From positions 1 to 41,246 of the forward strand of contig JANYCH010000226.1 of the NCBI GenBank assembly GCA_025360395.1: a DNA stretch of 41,246 bases, in the 5' to 3' direction. Shown piece after piece: positions 7,016 through 15,458 of the stretch. Both the position numbers and the translations under genes were made by a program. Numbering within the stretch: the stretch's first letter is position 1; each line of letters opens with the position of its first letter. Under the pieces are notes generated by a model. It had not been told where the DNA came from and made no database searches. It saw only the letters and a program-made list of their open reading frames with translations. Source of the DNA: Cytophagales bacterium (GTDB taxonomy: Bacteria > Bacteroidota > Bacteroidia > Cytophagales > UBA9547).

Positions 7016-9118
7016 TTATGCTTTAACAGCGCCTTTAGACTTAGCTATAATAGCTTCTGCCATGTTATTTGGAACAGGTTCGTAATGTGAAAAAGAAAGT
7101 GAAGCTGATGCACGACCAGAAGTCAAAGTTCTTAGGTCTGTAATGTATCCGAATAATTCTGACAAAGGAACGTTAGCTCTTATTATAGAAGCTGTACCCC
7201 TAGAATCCATTCCTTTCATTACACCTCTTCTTCTATTAAGGTCGCCAGTAACTGATCCTGTATATTCATCGGGAGTTACAACATCCACATTCATGATTGG
7301 CTCAAGAAGTTGCGGACCAGCGGTTTTTGCTGATTCTTTAAAACCTATTCTAGCTGCTAACTCAAATGATAATGAATCTGAGTCAACATCATGGTATGAA
7401 CCGTGAAAAATTCTAACTCTGTAAGAATCAATTGGGAAACCAGCCAACGGACCATTCTTTTTAGATTCTTCAAAACCTTTTTGAATTGCAGGGATAAATT
7501 CACGAGGAATAACACCACCTACAATTTCATTTACGAATTCAAGTCCTTCTTTATCATCGTTACGTGGACCGATTTCGAATACGATATCGGCAAATTTACC
7601 ACGACCACCAGTTTGTTTTTTGTAAACCTCACGGTGTTCAACAGTTTTAGTAAGTTTCTCTTTGTAAGCAACCTGAGGCGCACCCTGGTTGATCTCAACT
7701 CCGAACTCACGTTTTAGCCTGTCGATGATAATCTCTAAGTGAAGCTCACCCATTCCACGAAGGATAGTCTGACCAGTTTCCTGATCTGTGTGAACTCTTA
7801 ATGTTGGATCCTCTTCAACAAGTTTGGAAATACCCATTCCTAATTTGTCAACATCGGCTTGTTTTTTAGGCTCTATCGCGTATCCAATTACAGGTTCCGG
7901 GAAGTCCATTGACTCAAGAATAATTTTTGCTTTTTCATCGCAAAGAGTATCTCCTGTTTTAATATCTTTAAATCCAACCACAGCTCCGATGTCACCAGCA
8001 GGTAAACGATCGATCTGGTTTTGTTTGTTGGCATGCATTTGGAAAATACGAGAAATACGCTCTTTACTTTCTGAACGTGTATTGTATACATATGAGCCAG
8101 ACTCTAATACTCCAGAATAAGCTCTTACGAAACATAGGCGACCTACGAATGGATCAGTTGCGATTTTGAAAGCTAAACCACAGAATGATTCAGATTCTGA
8201 CATTTTTCTTGTTACTTCAAGACCAGTATCTGGATCTGTTCCAGTAATCCCTTTTTTATCAAGAGGTGATGGAAGTAAAGCCATCACATAATCAAGCATA
8301 GTTTGTACTCCTTTGTTTTTAAAAGAAGAGCCACAAAGCATTGGAACAATTTTCATGTCAATAGTTGCTTTGCGAAGTGCATCAAGGATTTCCTGTTCTG
8401 TAATTGATTTAGGATCGTCAAAAAATTTCTCCATTAATGACTCATCATAATCAGCTACAGCTTCAAGAAGTTTCTCTCTGTATTCTAGAGCTTCTTCCAT
8501 CATATCCTCTGGAATTGGCACTTCCTGGAATGTCATTCCTTTGTCATGCTCATTCCACTGTATTCCGCGGAAGTTAACCAAGTCTACAACTCCTGTGAAG
8601 TTGTCTTCAGATCCGATAGGCAATTGCAACGCAACTGCATTACTTCCTAGCATTTCTTTAACCTGTTTTACCACGTTCAAGAAATCAGCACCTGAACGGT
8701 CCATCTTGTTTACAAAACCTAAACGGGCAACACTGTAATTATCAGCTAGCCTCCAGTTAGTTTCTGATTGTGGTTCTACACCATCAACAGCACTAAAAAG
8801 AAATACCAAACCATCAAGTACACGTAATGAACGGTTTACTTCTACAGTAAAGTCAACGTGACCTGGTGTATCAATTATATTAACGTGGTAACTATTGTCC
8901 CTCCACTTCCAGTCTACAGTTGTTGCAGCCGAAGTGATAGTAATACCCCTCTCTTGCTCTTGTGCCATCCAGTCCATTGTAGCAGCACCTTCATGTACTT
9001 CTCCAATTTTATGACTTACACCAGCATAGTAAAGAATACGTTCAGTAGTCGTAGTTTTACCGGCATCAATGTGAGCGGCAATTCCGATATTTCTGGTGAA
9101 TTTCAGGTCGCGTGCCAT
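7016..9118 (-). CDS. fusA: Translation elongation factor G
   Basis: EF-G drives tRNA-mRNA translocation and, with RRF, ribosome recycling, using GTP. The 700-residue protein has the GTPase motifs in order: G1 AHIDAGKTT (about residue 15), the switch II motif DTPGHVD (about 84) and G4 NKMD (about 138), then domains II-V ending with the SFSHYEPVPNNMAEAI region. It is full length and intact. It lies 2 bp after rpsG and 6 bp before rpsJ, with no tuf gene in between. It is the canonical chromosomal copy by context. Confidence 0.98.
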   Translation of the reverse strand: MARDLKFTRNIGIAAHIDAGKTTTTERILYYAGVSHKIGEVHEGAATMDWMAQEQERGITITSAATTVDWKWRDNSYHVNIIDTPGHVDFTVEVNRSLRVLDGLVFLFSAVDGVEPQSETNWRLADNYSVARLGFVNKMDRSGADFLNVVKQVKEMLGSNAVALQLPIGSEDNFTGVVDLVNFRGIQWNEHDKGMTFQEVPIPEDMMEEALEYREKLLEAVADYDESLMEKFFDDPKSITEQEILDALRKATIDMKIVPMLCGSSFKNKGVQTMLDYVMALLPSPLDKKGITGTDPDTGLEVTRKMSESESFCGLAFKIATDPFVGRLCFVRAYSGVLESGSYVYNTRSESKERISRIFQMHANKQNQIDRLPAGDIGAVVGFKDIKTGDTLCDEKAKIILESMDFPEPVIGYAIEPKKQADVDKLGMGISKLVEEDPTLRVHTDQETGQTILRGMGELHLEIIIDRLKREFGVEINQGAPQVAYKEKLTKTVEHREVYKKQTGGRGKFADIVFEIGPRNDDKEGLEFVNEIVGGVIPREFIPAIQKGFEESKKNGPLAGFPIDSYRVRIFHGSYHDVDSDSLSFELAARIGFKESAKTAGPQLLEPIMNVDVVTPDEYTGSVTGDLNRRRGVMKGMDSRGTASIIRANVPLSELFGYITDLRTLTSGRASASLSFSHYEPVPNNMAEAIIAKSKGAVKA

Positions 9119-9120
9119 TC

Positions 9121-9588
9121 TTAGAACCTAAAATGTGAATATGCTTTATTTGCCTCAGCCATACGGTGAGTATCATCTTTTTTCTTCACGGCAGCACCTT
9201 CACCTTTAGAAGCAGCAATTATTTCGCCTGCTAATTTTTCTTTCATAGATTTCTCATTACGCTTACGAGCATAATTGATCATCCATTTAATACCTAAAGA
9301 CTGCTTGCGTTCCGGACGAACCTCAGTAGGAACCTGGAAGTTAGCTCCACCAACACGGCGACTTTTTACTTCTACAGATGGAATAACGTTATTTAAACCA
9401 CGTTTCCAAACTTCAAGTCCGCTTTCAGTAGTTTTCTTTTCTACTATTTCAAGGGCATCATAGAAGATACCAAATGCAAGGCTTTTTTTGCCTTCCAACA
9501 TTAAGTTATTTACAAACTTAGTAACCAAAGTATCTTTGAACTTTGGATCTGGAAGAACATATCTTTTTTTAGGCTTAGCTTTTCTCAT
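9121..9588 (-). CDS. rpsG: 30S ribosomal protein S7
   Basis: A 155-residue S7 (MRKAKPKKRYVLPDPKF at the start; RRVGGANFQVPTEVRPERK near residues 78-96; C-terminal KKDDTHRMAEANKAYSHFRF). S7 nucleates assembly of the 30S head and contacts E-site tRNA. It lies 21 bp after rpsL and 2 bp before fusA, the usual str order. Confidence 0.98.
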   Translation of the reverse strand: MRKAKPKKRYVLPDPKFKDTLVTKFVNNLMLEGKKSLAFGIFYDALEIVEKKTTESGLEVWKRGLNNVIPSVEVKSRRVGGANFQVPTEVRPERKQSLGIKWMINYARKRNEKSMKEKLAGEIIAASKGEGAAVKKKDDTHRMAEANKAYSHFRF

Positions 9589-9609
9589 CGCTATATTTTG
9601 AAACTTTAA

Positions 9610-10026
9610 TTATTTTTTACCGCCTTTACCTTTGGTAGGCGCTGCTACCTGCCCTGGCTTAGGACGTTTTGTACCGTATTTAGATCTTGCTTGTTTTCTG
9701 CCAGTAACACCAGCAGTATCAAGTGCACCACGAATGATGTGGTAACGAACTCCCGGAAGGTCTTTTACCCTTCCACCGCGAATTAACACGATTGAGTGTT
9801 CCTGTAAATTGTGACCTTCTCCCGGAATATAAGCATTCACTTCCTTTCCGTTTGTAAGCCTTACCCTTGCTACCTTACGCATTGCTGAGTTAGGTTTTTT
9901 AGGTGTAGTAGTGTACACACGTGTACATACACCTCTGCGTTGAGGACAAGAGTCTAGAGCAGGAGACTTAGATTTCCAAGTCATTTTTTCTCTTCCGACC
10001 CTTACTAATTGCTGAATAGTAGGCAT
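9610..10026 (-). CDS. rpsL: 30S ribosomal protein S12
   Basis: A 138-residue S12, the decoding-centre protein. It starts MPTIQQLVRVGREK and carries TTTPKKPNSAMRK and GGRVKDLPGVRYH, so both lysines that are commonly altered in streptomycin-resistant mutants are the wild-type residue. It is the first gene of the cluster, with a well-formed promoter about 40-70 bp upstream. Confidence 0.98.
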   Translation of the reverse strand: MPTIQQLVRVGREKMTWKSKSPALDSCPQRRGVCTRVYTTTPKKPNSAMRKVARVRLTNGKEVNAYIPGEGHNLQEHSIVLIRGGRVKDLPGVRYHIIRGALDTAGVTGRKQARSKYGTKRPKPGQVAAPTKGKGGKK

Positions 10027-10413
10027 TTATAACAAATTTATTGAGTACCCTTCAAAATGGGAGTGCAAAGATAGATAATTTACCTAGCAAACAAAAAAAA
10101 AATTAAAATATGTTTAAGGAAATATACTTTAGTAAAATCTATTGTTTAGGGAAATAATCAGAAGACTTCTATTATATAATACCTTAATGTTTTTTGAAAC
10201 TCCAATGGAGTTAAGTTACAAACGAGCCAATCTAAAAAAATGACATTTTAAAATTTGATTAATACAATATTGAAATTCTTACATCAACACCATCAAACTA
10301 AAAAACTAATAATAAAATAAATCGTTACCTTAATACAATGGGATATCGAAACGGGCAAAAATCTTAAAAAGATAATTTCCAGCCATTTAAATAAGGTTTA
10401 AAAATAATTCCAA
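10027..10413. other. Divergent intergenic region rpsL / T9SS cargo gene
   Basis: This 387-bp AT-rich spacer separates two divergently transcribed genes. The rpsL promoter lies at its left end. A short perfect dyad, AACTCC-AAT-GGAGTT, is at 10198-10212. I found no clear TAnnTTTG promoter for the rightward gene, no RNA gene and no open frame that looks like a protein. Confidence 0.6.
10066..10095 (-). promoter_or_regulatory. Bacteroidota-type promoter of the rpsL-led cluster
   Basis: On the minus strand TTTG (10092-10095), an 18-bp spacer and TATCTTTG (10066-10073) match the Bacteroidota housekeeping promoter. The start runs into TTTGCACTCCC, and the leader then has CCC-ATTTTGAA-GGG, a possible short hairpin near the 5' end of the transcript. 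The same start and hairpin layout recurs upstream of rplC. The spacing to the rpsL ATG is about 40 bp. Confidence 0.75.
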
Positions 10414-13400
10414 ATGAGATCATTTCACAGAATTATAGTTTCGGGTCTGTTAGTCCTACTATCACATTGTGTAAATGCTCAAAATTGCTTTTGGAAATTA
10501 ATTTCTGCTAAAAACCATCATACACTTGCCATTAAGTCTGATGGAACACTTTGGGGCTGGGGAAATAATGAATATGGCCAATTGGGAGATGGGTCAACTA
10601 TTAATAAAAACAGCCCGGTTCAAATCGGGAATGAGAATAAATGGATACAAATTGCAACAGGCTACAACCACAGTTATGGAATAAAATCTGATGGGACACT
10701 TTGGTCATGGGGTAATAATTATTATGGTCAATTAGGCGATAAATCTTACATCGACAAAACCAGCCCTGTAAGGGTTGGTACAGATTCCAACTGGATTTAT
10801 ATTTCTTCAGGCTGGCATCATGGAATTGCTGTTAAGTCTAATGGAACAATTTGGGGATGGGGTTTAAATAATTATGGACAAGTGGGGGATGGTTCTGTTG
10901 ACAACAAAAACCAGCCAACACAAGTAGGTTCTGATAATACATGGTCTTTAATCAGTTGTGGAAATTCCCATAGTATAGCTTTAAAATCTAACGGCTCGCT
11001 TTGGGCATGGGGTTTAAACAGCAATGGGCAAATAGGTGACGGTACAAATGTTGAAAAACATATACCTACTCAGGAAACCAGCGGATCGAGCTGGAAAAAA
11101 ATCATTACTTCTTCTGAACATAATCTGGGTATAAAGTCTGACAATACTTTATGGGCCTGGGGATCAAATTATTCTGGTCAGCTTGGTGATGGTACAAAGA
11201 CCAGCAAACTTAGCCCAGTTCAAATCGGACTTCCAGAATGGAAAAATATTGCAACAGGTGAGGAAGGGAGCTTGGGAATCAAATCTGACGGAACACTATG
11301 GGGTTGGGGATCGGACCAATATGGTCAAATAGGTGATGGAAGCTCTGTCGGAAAGAGAAATCCCGTACAAGTAGGCGTTGATAATAACTGGGCTAACATT
11401 TTTTCAGGATCGTTTCATTCACTGGGATTAAAATCGGATGGTACTTTTTGGGCATGGGGTAACAATGATCTTGGTGAAGTGGGTGATGGAACGAATGTAA
11501 ACAAATATTATCCTACTCAAATTGCAAATGGAAACTGCATTAGCTCTAATCTTTTTTGGATACCTGATGGTAATTTGCGCCTTTATTTAAAAAATCAATA
11601 CCCAGCATGTTTCACCAGTTCGGATTACTTGAATACTGATTGCGCAAACAATGCTGCTATAAATTCTATTTTAATTTCCGGGAAGCAAATTTCAAATTTG
11701 GATGGGATCCAATATTTTTCAAATCTCACTTCTATTGATTGCAGAAGTAATAATCTTACATATTTGCCTGCACTGCCTCCTGCTCTAAACACTTTTATTT
11801 CAAGTCAAAATTGTTTCTGTTCTCAAATCCCTAACCGGCCAGTATCATTTCCAGCATCCGGAACCTGGCAGATTACACCGAACAAGGTAAGTTGTACCAC
11901 CCATTTAAGTTTGCCCATAAGTCCGATTGTTACAGATATCAATACACCGACAACTCTTTTAATCGGAAAAGCTATTTATTTCAATGGAACAAACTCCCAT
12001 ATTGATTTTCCTTCCTTTGCGATGGCAGAATCTCCAGTCACGATTGAATTTTGGGCTAAACCTGAGGTTTCTAATTCATCAAAATCTGTCATCTTAAACA
12101 TTGGCGGAGCAAATGGTATCATCATTTCAAAACCAGATGCTATTAACAATCTAAATTCTACGAATTTTACTTATGGTTCAGGAGGGGATGTTCCGGTAAT
12201 AAACGTTCCAGAATCTTCTAACTGGAACCATTATGCATTTACCTGTACAGGAAAGGCGGGTACCTATAATTTTTATCTTAACGGTGAGCTTATTAAATCA
12301 GGTAACCTTTCAAATTTAAGTATTAGTTTGTCTGGTTTAATCATTGGATCAGGTAATACATTAACAGATTTTTACAAAGGTTATTTACATGACATGAGAA
12401 TCTGGAAAAAAGTAAGGACTCAGGATGAAATTGTTTCCACAATAAATTCATTTAATGACTTCACTAATAATGACCTGATAGGGGCTTACAAATTAAATGA
12501 GGGAAATGGATTTGTTCCTAAAGACTATTCCACTAAAAATATCGGTGGCAGCATTTCGAATTGCTCCTGGGGCGATATTGATAATCAAGCTGTTTATGCC
12601 TGGTCTCCGGGAACTTATCTTTCAGGTTCTTCCGGTCAGAATGTTAATTTCAATTCTTCTGTTCCCAACAATTATTCTTATACCATAACTGCCAGCAAAC
12701 AAGGTTCTTGTCAAAGCTCACAAACTATCAGCATAACAGCAAAAAATAATATCGGAAGAGATTTTGCCAGCCCTATCCAAATTGGAAATTTAAACTATGG
12801 TGCTAATTACAGTAATACTCAGAATAATAGCCCATCAAATGGTTTTAGAAACGATGTAGGTCAGCCTAGCGACGACATATTTTATTCATTTACGATAAGC
12901 CAGAGCTCTAATGTTACAATTAGCCATTGCAATTCTGGCTTGTCGGACACTTATTTACACCTGTTTAATTCTAGCAGGACTTTGATAAATTCAAATGACG
13001 ATTATGGGCCTTCCTGTCAAAATTATAGGGCTTCCCTAACCAACAACTTAGCACCGGGAACATACTATATTGCAAGTGAGGGATATAATCTGAATGCCGG
13101 AGATATAACAACTGAAGTAAAAGTTCAGGAATGCGTTTCAATGCCAGGTACTAATTATTTAAATCCTATTGTGATCAGTAATAACATAGGATCGTGCTTT
13201 TCTTATAATGATGTTAAAAATAATGCTGCTTGTTATGGTAATGATTATGGTCAGCCAAGTGAAGATATATTTTACAAATTCACATTAAACTCAACGCAGA
13301 CAGTCACAATATCAAATTGCGGATCAGAAATTACTGATTCATACATGACTTTGCTAGATGCAAACGGAAACTATTTTGATTCAAATGATGATAGCCCTAA

Positions 13401-13830
13401 TTGTTCAGCCAGTTTACAATCTTATTTAAAAAGAGACTTGCCTGCAGGAACGTATTATATTGTTGAGGAAGGTTATGGCAGTTCTTCTGGTTTTATTAAA
13501 GTAACCTTTAAGACTGGTACTAATTGCAGAACTGAAGATCCTGAAGTTTCAAATGAAAAAAATCCAGTCAACAAGGAGTTAGAAATTATCTCCACCTCCA
13601 TTTCTCTTTTTCCAAATCCGGCAAATGGAGTCGTGACGTTAAATATTCCGGATAATAATGAAAATACTTTGGTAGCAATTAAAGATATTTCCGGTAAAAT
13701 TGTCCAATCAATTCAAACCAGTTCAATCCTAACAGAGATCAACACTTCTGAATTAAACAGTGGGATGTATTATGTTTCTTTCCAATATAATAACCGAATA
13801 GAAAACTTAAAGCTTCAAATTACCAAGTAA
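10414..13830 (+). CDS. Large secreted RCC1-propeller / LRR / LamG / PPC protein with T9SS sorting domain
   Basis: A 1138-residue predicted outer-surface or secreted protein. In order: a signal peptide (about 1-22, ending VNA-QN); seven RCC1-type repeats of about 50 residues (27-373), each with a pattern like IKSDGTLWGWGxNxxGQLGDG, enough for one complete seven-bladed propeller; a short internalin-like leucine-rich stretch (about 375-500); a LamG/concanavalin-like domain (about 518-720, FNGTNSHIDFP and IEFWAKP); an Ig-like linker with Cys (720-775); two bacterial pre-peptidase-like domains (about 778-905 and 911-1035, both with a GQPSxDIFYxF motif); and a type A T9SS sorting domain (1059-1138, LFPNPANG ... 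ISGKIVQ ... SGMYYVSF). The sorting domain predicts export through the Por system and cleavage of the tail. No catalytic site is evident, so adhesion or binding is likelier than an enzyme activity; the ligand is unknown. Confidence 0.85.
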   Translation: MRSFHRIIVSGLLVLLSHCVNAQNCFWKLISAKNHHTLAIKSDGTLWGWGNNEYGQLGDGSTINKNSPVQIGNENKWIQIATGYNHSYGIKSDGTLWSWGNNYYGQLGDKSYIDKTSPVRVGTDSNWIYISSGWHHGIAVKSNGTIWGWGLNNYGQVGDGSVDNKNQPTQVGSDNTWSLISCGNSHSIALKSNGSLWAWGLNSNGQIGDGTNVEKHIPTQETSGSSWKKIITSSEHNLGIKSDNTLWAWGSNYSGQLGDGTKTSKLSPVQIGLPEWKNIATGEEGSLGIKSDGTLWGWGSDQYGQIGDGSSVGKRNPVQVGVDNNWANIFSGSFHSLGLKSDGTFWAWGNNDLGEVGDGTNVNKYYPTQIANGNCISSNLFWIPDGNLRLYLKNQYPACFTSSDYLNTDCANNAAINSILISGKQISNLDGIQYFSNLTSIDCRSNNLTYLPALPPALNTFISSQNCFCSQIPNRPVSFPASGTWQITPNKVSCTTHLSLPISPIVTDINTPTTLLIGKAIYFNGTNSHIDFPSFAMAESPVTIEFWAKPEVSNSSKSVILNIGGANGIIISKPDAINNLNSTNFTYGSGGDVPVINVPESSNWNHYAFTCTGKAGTYNFYLNGELIKSGNLSNLSISLSGLIIGSGNTLTDFYKGYLHDMRIWKKVRTQDEIVSTINSFNDFTNNDLIGAYKLNEGNGFVPKDYSTKNIGGSISNCSWGDIDNQAVYAWSPGTYLSGSSGQNVNFNSSVPNNYSYTITASKQGSCQSSQTISITAKNNIGRDFASPIQIGNLNYGANYSNTQNNSPSNGFRNDVGQPSDDIFYSFTISQSSNVTISHCNSGLSDTYLHLFNSSRTLINSNDDYGPSCQNYRASLTNNLAPGTYYIASEGYNLNAGDITTEVKVQECVSMPGTNYLNPIVISNNIGSCFSYNDVKNNAACYGNDYGQPSEDIFYKFTLNSTQTVTISNCGSEITDSYMTLLDANGNYFDSNDDSPNCSASLQSYLKRDLPAGTYYIVEEGYGSSSGFIKVTFKTGTNCRTEDPEVSNEKNPVNKELEIISTSISLFPNPANGVVTLNIPDNNENTLVAIKDISGKIVQSIQTSSILTEINTSELNSGMYYVSFQYNNRIENLKLQITK

Positions 13831-13868
13831 GAAGCTGGTTATTTAAACAACTATTACCCTAAAATAGC

Positions 13869-14465
13869 TTATTTTTTATTTCTGGCTTCCAATACTTCTA
13901 TTACTTCATTTAGAGAATATCCTTTTGCTTCAAGCAGGACGAAGTAGTGATAAAGCAAATCTGCAGCTTCCCCAAGGAACAATTCCTTGTTATCGTCTTT
14001 GGCTTCAATAACCAATTCAACAGCCTCCTCCCCTACTTTTTGTGCTACTTTGTTAATCCCCTTTTTAAATAAGGATGCAGTGTAAGAAGAGTCGTTCGGC
14101 TGGTTTTTTCTATCTGAAATGGTTTTGATTAAAGTTCTTATAAAAGAAATGGGATCGTGATTACTTTCATTAAAACATGTATCAGCGCCGGTATGGCAAG
14201 TAGGGCCAATTGGTTCGGCTTTAATCAGAATAGAATCACTATCGCAGTCATGGATGATTTCTTTCAAAATCAGGAAATGACCTGAGCTTTCGCCTTTGGT
14301 CCAAAGCCTACCTTTAGTCCTGCTAAAAAAGGTAACTTTTCCTGAATCGACAGTAGTTTGAAGTGCTTCCTTATTCATGAAGGCAACCATTAAAACAACC
14401 CTTGTTTTTACATCCTGGACCACTACCGGAACCAAGCCACCGTGTTTTTCGAAATCAATCTCCAT
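13869..14465 (-). CDS. hisIE: Bifunctional phosphoribosyl-AMP cyclohydrolase / phosphoribosyl-ATP pyrophosphatase
   Basis: It catalyses steps two and three of histidine biosynthesis. The HisI part (about residues 1-108) shows WTKGESSGH (55-63), the metal-binding DCDSDS (73-78) and GPTCHTGADTC (88-97, Cys90 and Cys97). The HisE part (about 125-198) shows KVGEEAVELVIEAK and GEAADLLYH, the MazG-like metal-binding residues. At 198 residues it is a normal-length fusion. No other his gene is in the window; it lies 36 bp after the alpha/beta hydrolase gene, with which it may share a transcript. Confidence 0.95.
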   Translation of the reverse strand: MEIDFEKHGGLVPVVVQDVKTRVVLMVAFMNKEALQTTVDSGKVTFFSRTKGRLWTKGESSGHFLILKEIIHDCDSDSILIKAEPIGPTCHTGADTCFNESNHDPISFIRTLIKTISDRKNQPNDSSYTASLFKKGINKVAQKVGEEAVELVIEAKDDNKELFLGEAADLLYHYFVLLEAKGYSLNEVIEVLEARNKK

Positions 14466-14501
14466 TAAAAATCAATAAGAGTCAAAGGTAAGATTTAATA
14501 T

Positions 14502-15329
14502 TTAGGCTGTCACAGGATTAGCAAAAACCTGGTCAAAAAATCCTTTCAGGAACAGGGTGCATTCAATTTTCCGCTCAAACATACCCATATGGCCAGTCTG
14601 GGCTAAAAATAATACCGAACTTTGTTTAGGTAAATGACATTGGGCCAGACTTTTTTCAAAAGGTACAGCTGTGTCATCTTTGCCAACAATAAATGCAACT
14701 GGCAATATTGTTTCCTCCAAAACATTAATTCTCTCCTTTCTGTCACGCATAGCCAGTATTGTATTGACTATGTTTTCCGCTTTCATTTTCAAGGCAATTT
14801 TGGTAGCAAAGCTTATACTTTCATTTAATTCTTCTTTTCTACGCCCAAAAAACAATCCGGGAACAAATGGGTTAGAAAAAGCTTCTACACCATGCTTTTT
14901 TACATATTCTGCTGTTTTATTCCTGTTTTCCTTTTTATCAGGAGCATCACTATAAGCAGATGAATGAAAAAAGCAAAAACCTGCCAAAGTCTCTGGAAAT
15001 TTTTCAGCGTAAGCTATTGTAACATAACCTCCTAACGAATGTCCCACCAAAATAAATTTATCTGAAGTGACAGAGACAATGGTTTTATTTACCAACTCTG
15101 CCATTCCTTCTATTGTTGTGGAAGTTCCTAAACCTATAGATTTACCATGTCCAGACAAATCAATGCACACAATATGATAATCTTTTGTAAATGGCTGAAC
15201 GAAAGGCTCCCAAATTTCGCTGCTTTCACAGAAACCATGGAGAAACACAATGGTCTTGCCTTTTCCTGATGAAGTAAAATTTAATAGGTTGTCCATATCC
15301 AAATCTTTAGACAATATACAGAAGTCCAT
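14502..15329 (-). CDS. Alpha/beta hydrolase
   Basis: A 275-residue cytoplasmic hydrolase of the alpha/beta fold. The oxyanion-side motif HGFCES (31-36), the nucleophile elbow GHSLGG (Ser98), an acidic loop GKDDTAVP (Asp218 or Asp219) and the catalytic His in TGHMG (His247) form a complete triad. An internal Met at residue 12 (MDNLLNF) is an alternative start and may be the true one, because residues 1-11 lie outside the fold. The substrate cannot be read from sequence; similar proteins are annotated as esterases, haloperoxidase-like or lactonases. It precedes hisIE on the same strand. Confidence 0.85.
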   Translation of the reverse strand: MDFCILSKDLDMDNLLNFTSSGKGKTIVFLHGFCESSEIWEPFVQPFTKDYHIVCIDLSGHGKSIGLGTSTTIEGMAELVNKTIVSVTSDKFILVGHSLGGYVTIAYAEKFPETLAGFCFFHSSAYSDAPDKKENRNKTAEYVKKHGVEAFSNPFVPGLFFGRRKEELNESISFATKIALKMKAENIVNTILAMRDRKERINVLEETILPVAFIVGKDDTAVPFEKSLAQCHLPKQSSVLFLAQTGHMGMFERKIECTLFLKGFFDQVFANPVTA

Positions 15330-15403
15330 TAAAAAGAATCAGAGAAAAATGATAGTGTTCAATTTTTTTTGGACTAAAAAATCTGAAACTATCTGAAATT
15401 CAC

Positions 15404-15434
15404 TTGGTATAACCAATATAGACTCCTATTTTTG
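15404..15434 (+). promoter_or_regulatory. Bacteroidota-type promoter of the aspartate kinase gene
   Basis: TTG (15404-15406), a 20-bp spacer and TATTTTTG (15427-15434) match the -33/-7 consensus. The start runs TTTGCGACCC, and the ATG follows about 25 bp later, giving a short leader. Confidence 0.7.
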
Positions 15435-15458
15435 CGACCCTAAATTCAATTCAGATAG

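Noticed and set aside
7143..9124. Several open frames on the plus strand within fusA
   Set aside because: Their compositions are not protein-like and they overlap a strongly conserved gene throughout; they are complementary-strand shadows.
10498..11540. Seven regularly spaced similar segments of about 150 bp, suggestive of a tandem DNA repeat or CRISPR-like array
   Set aside because: They are the RCC1 repeats of one coding sequence; similarity is at the protein level (IKSDGTLWGWG pattern), and the DNA copies differ. No short identical repeat with unique spacers exists.
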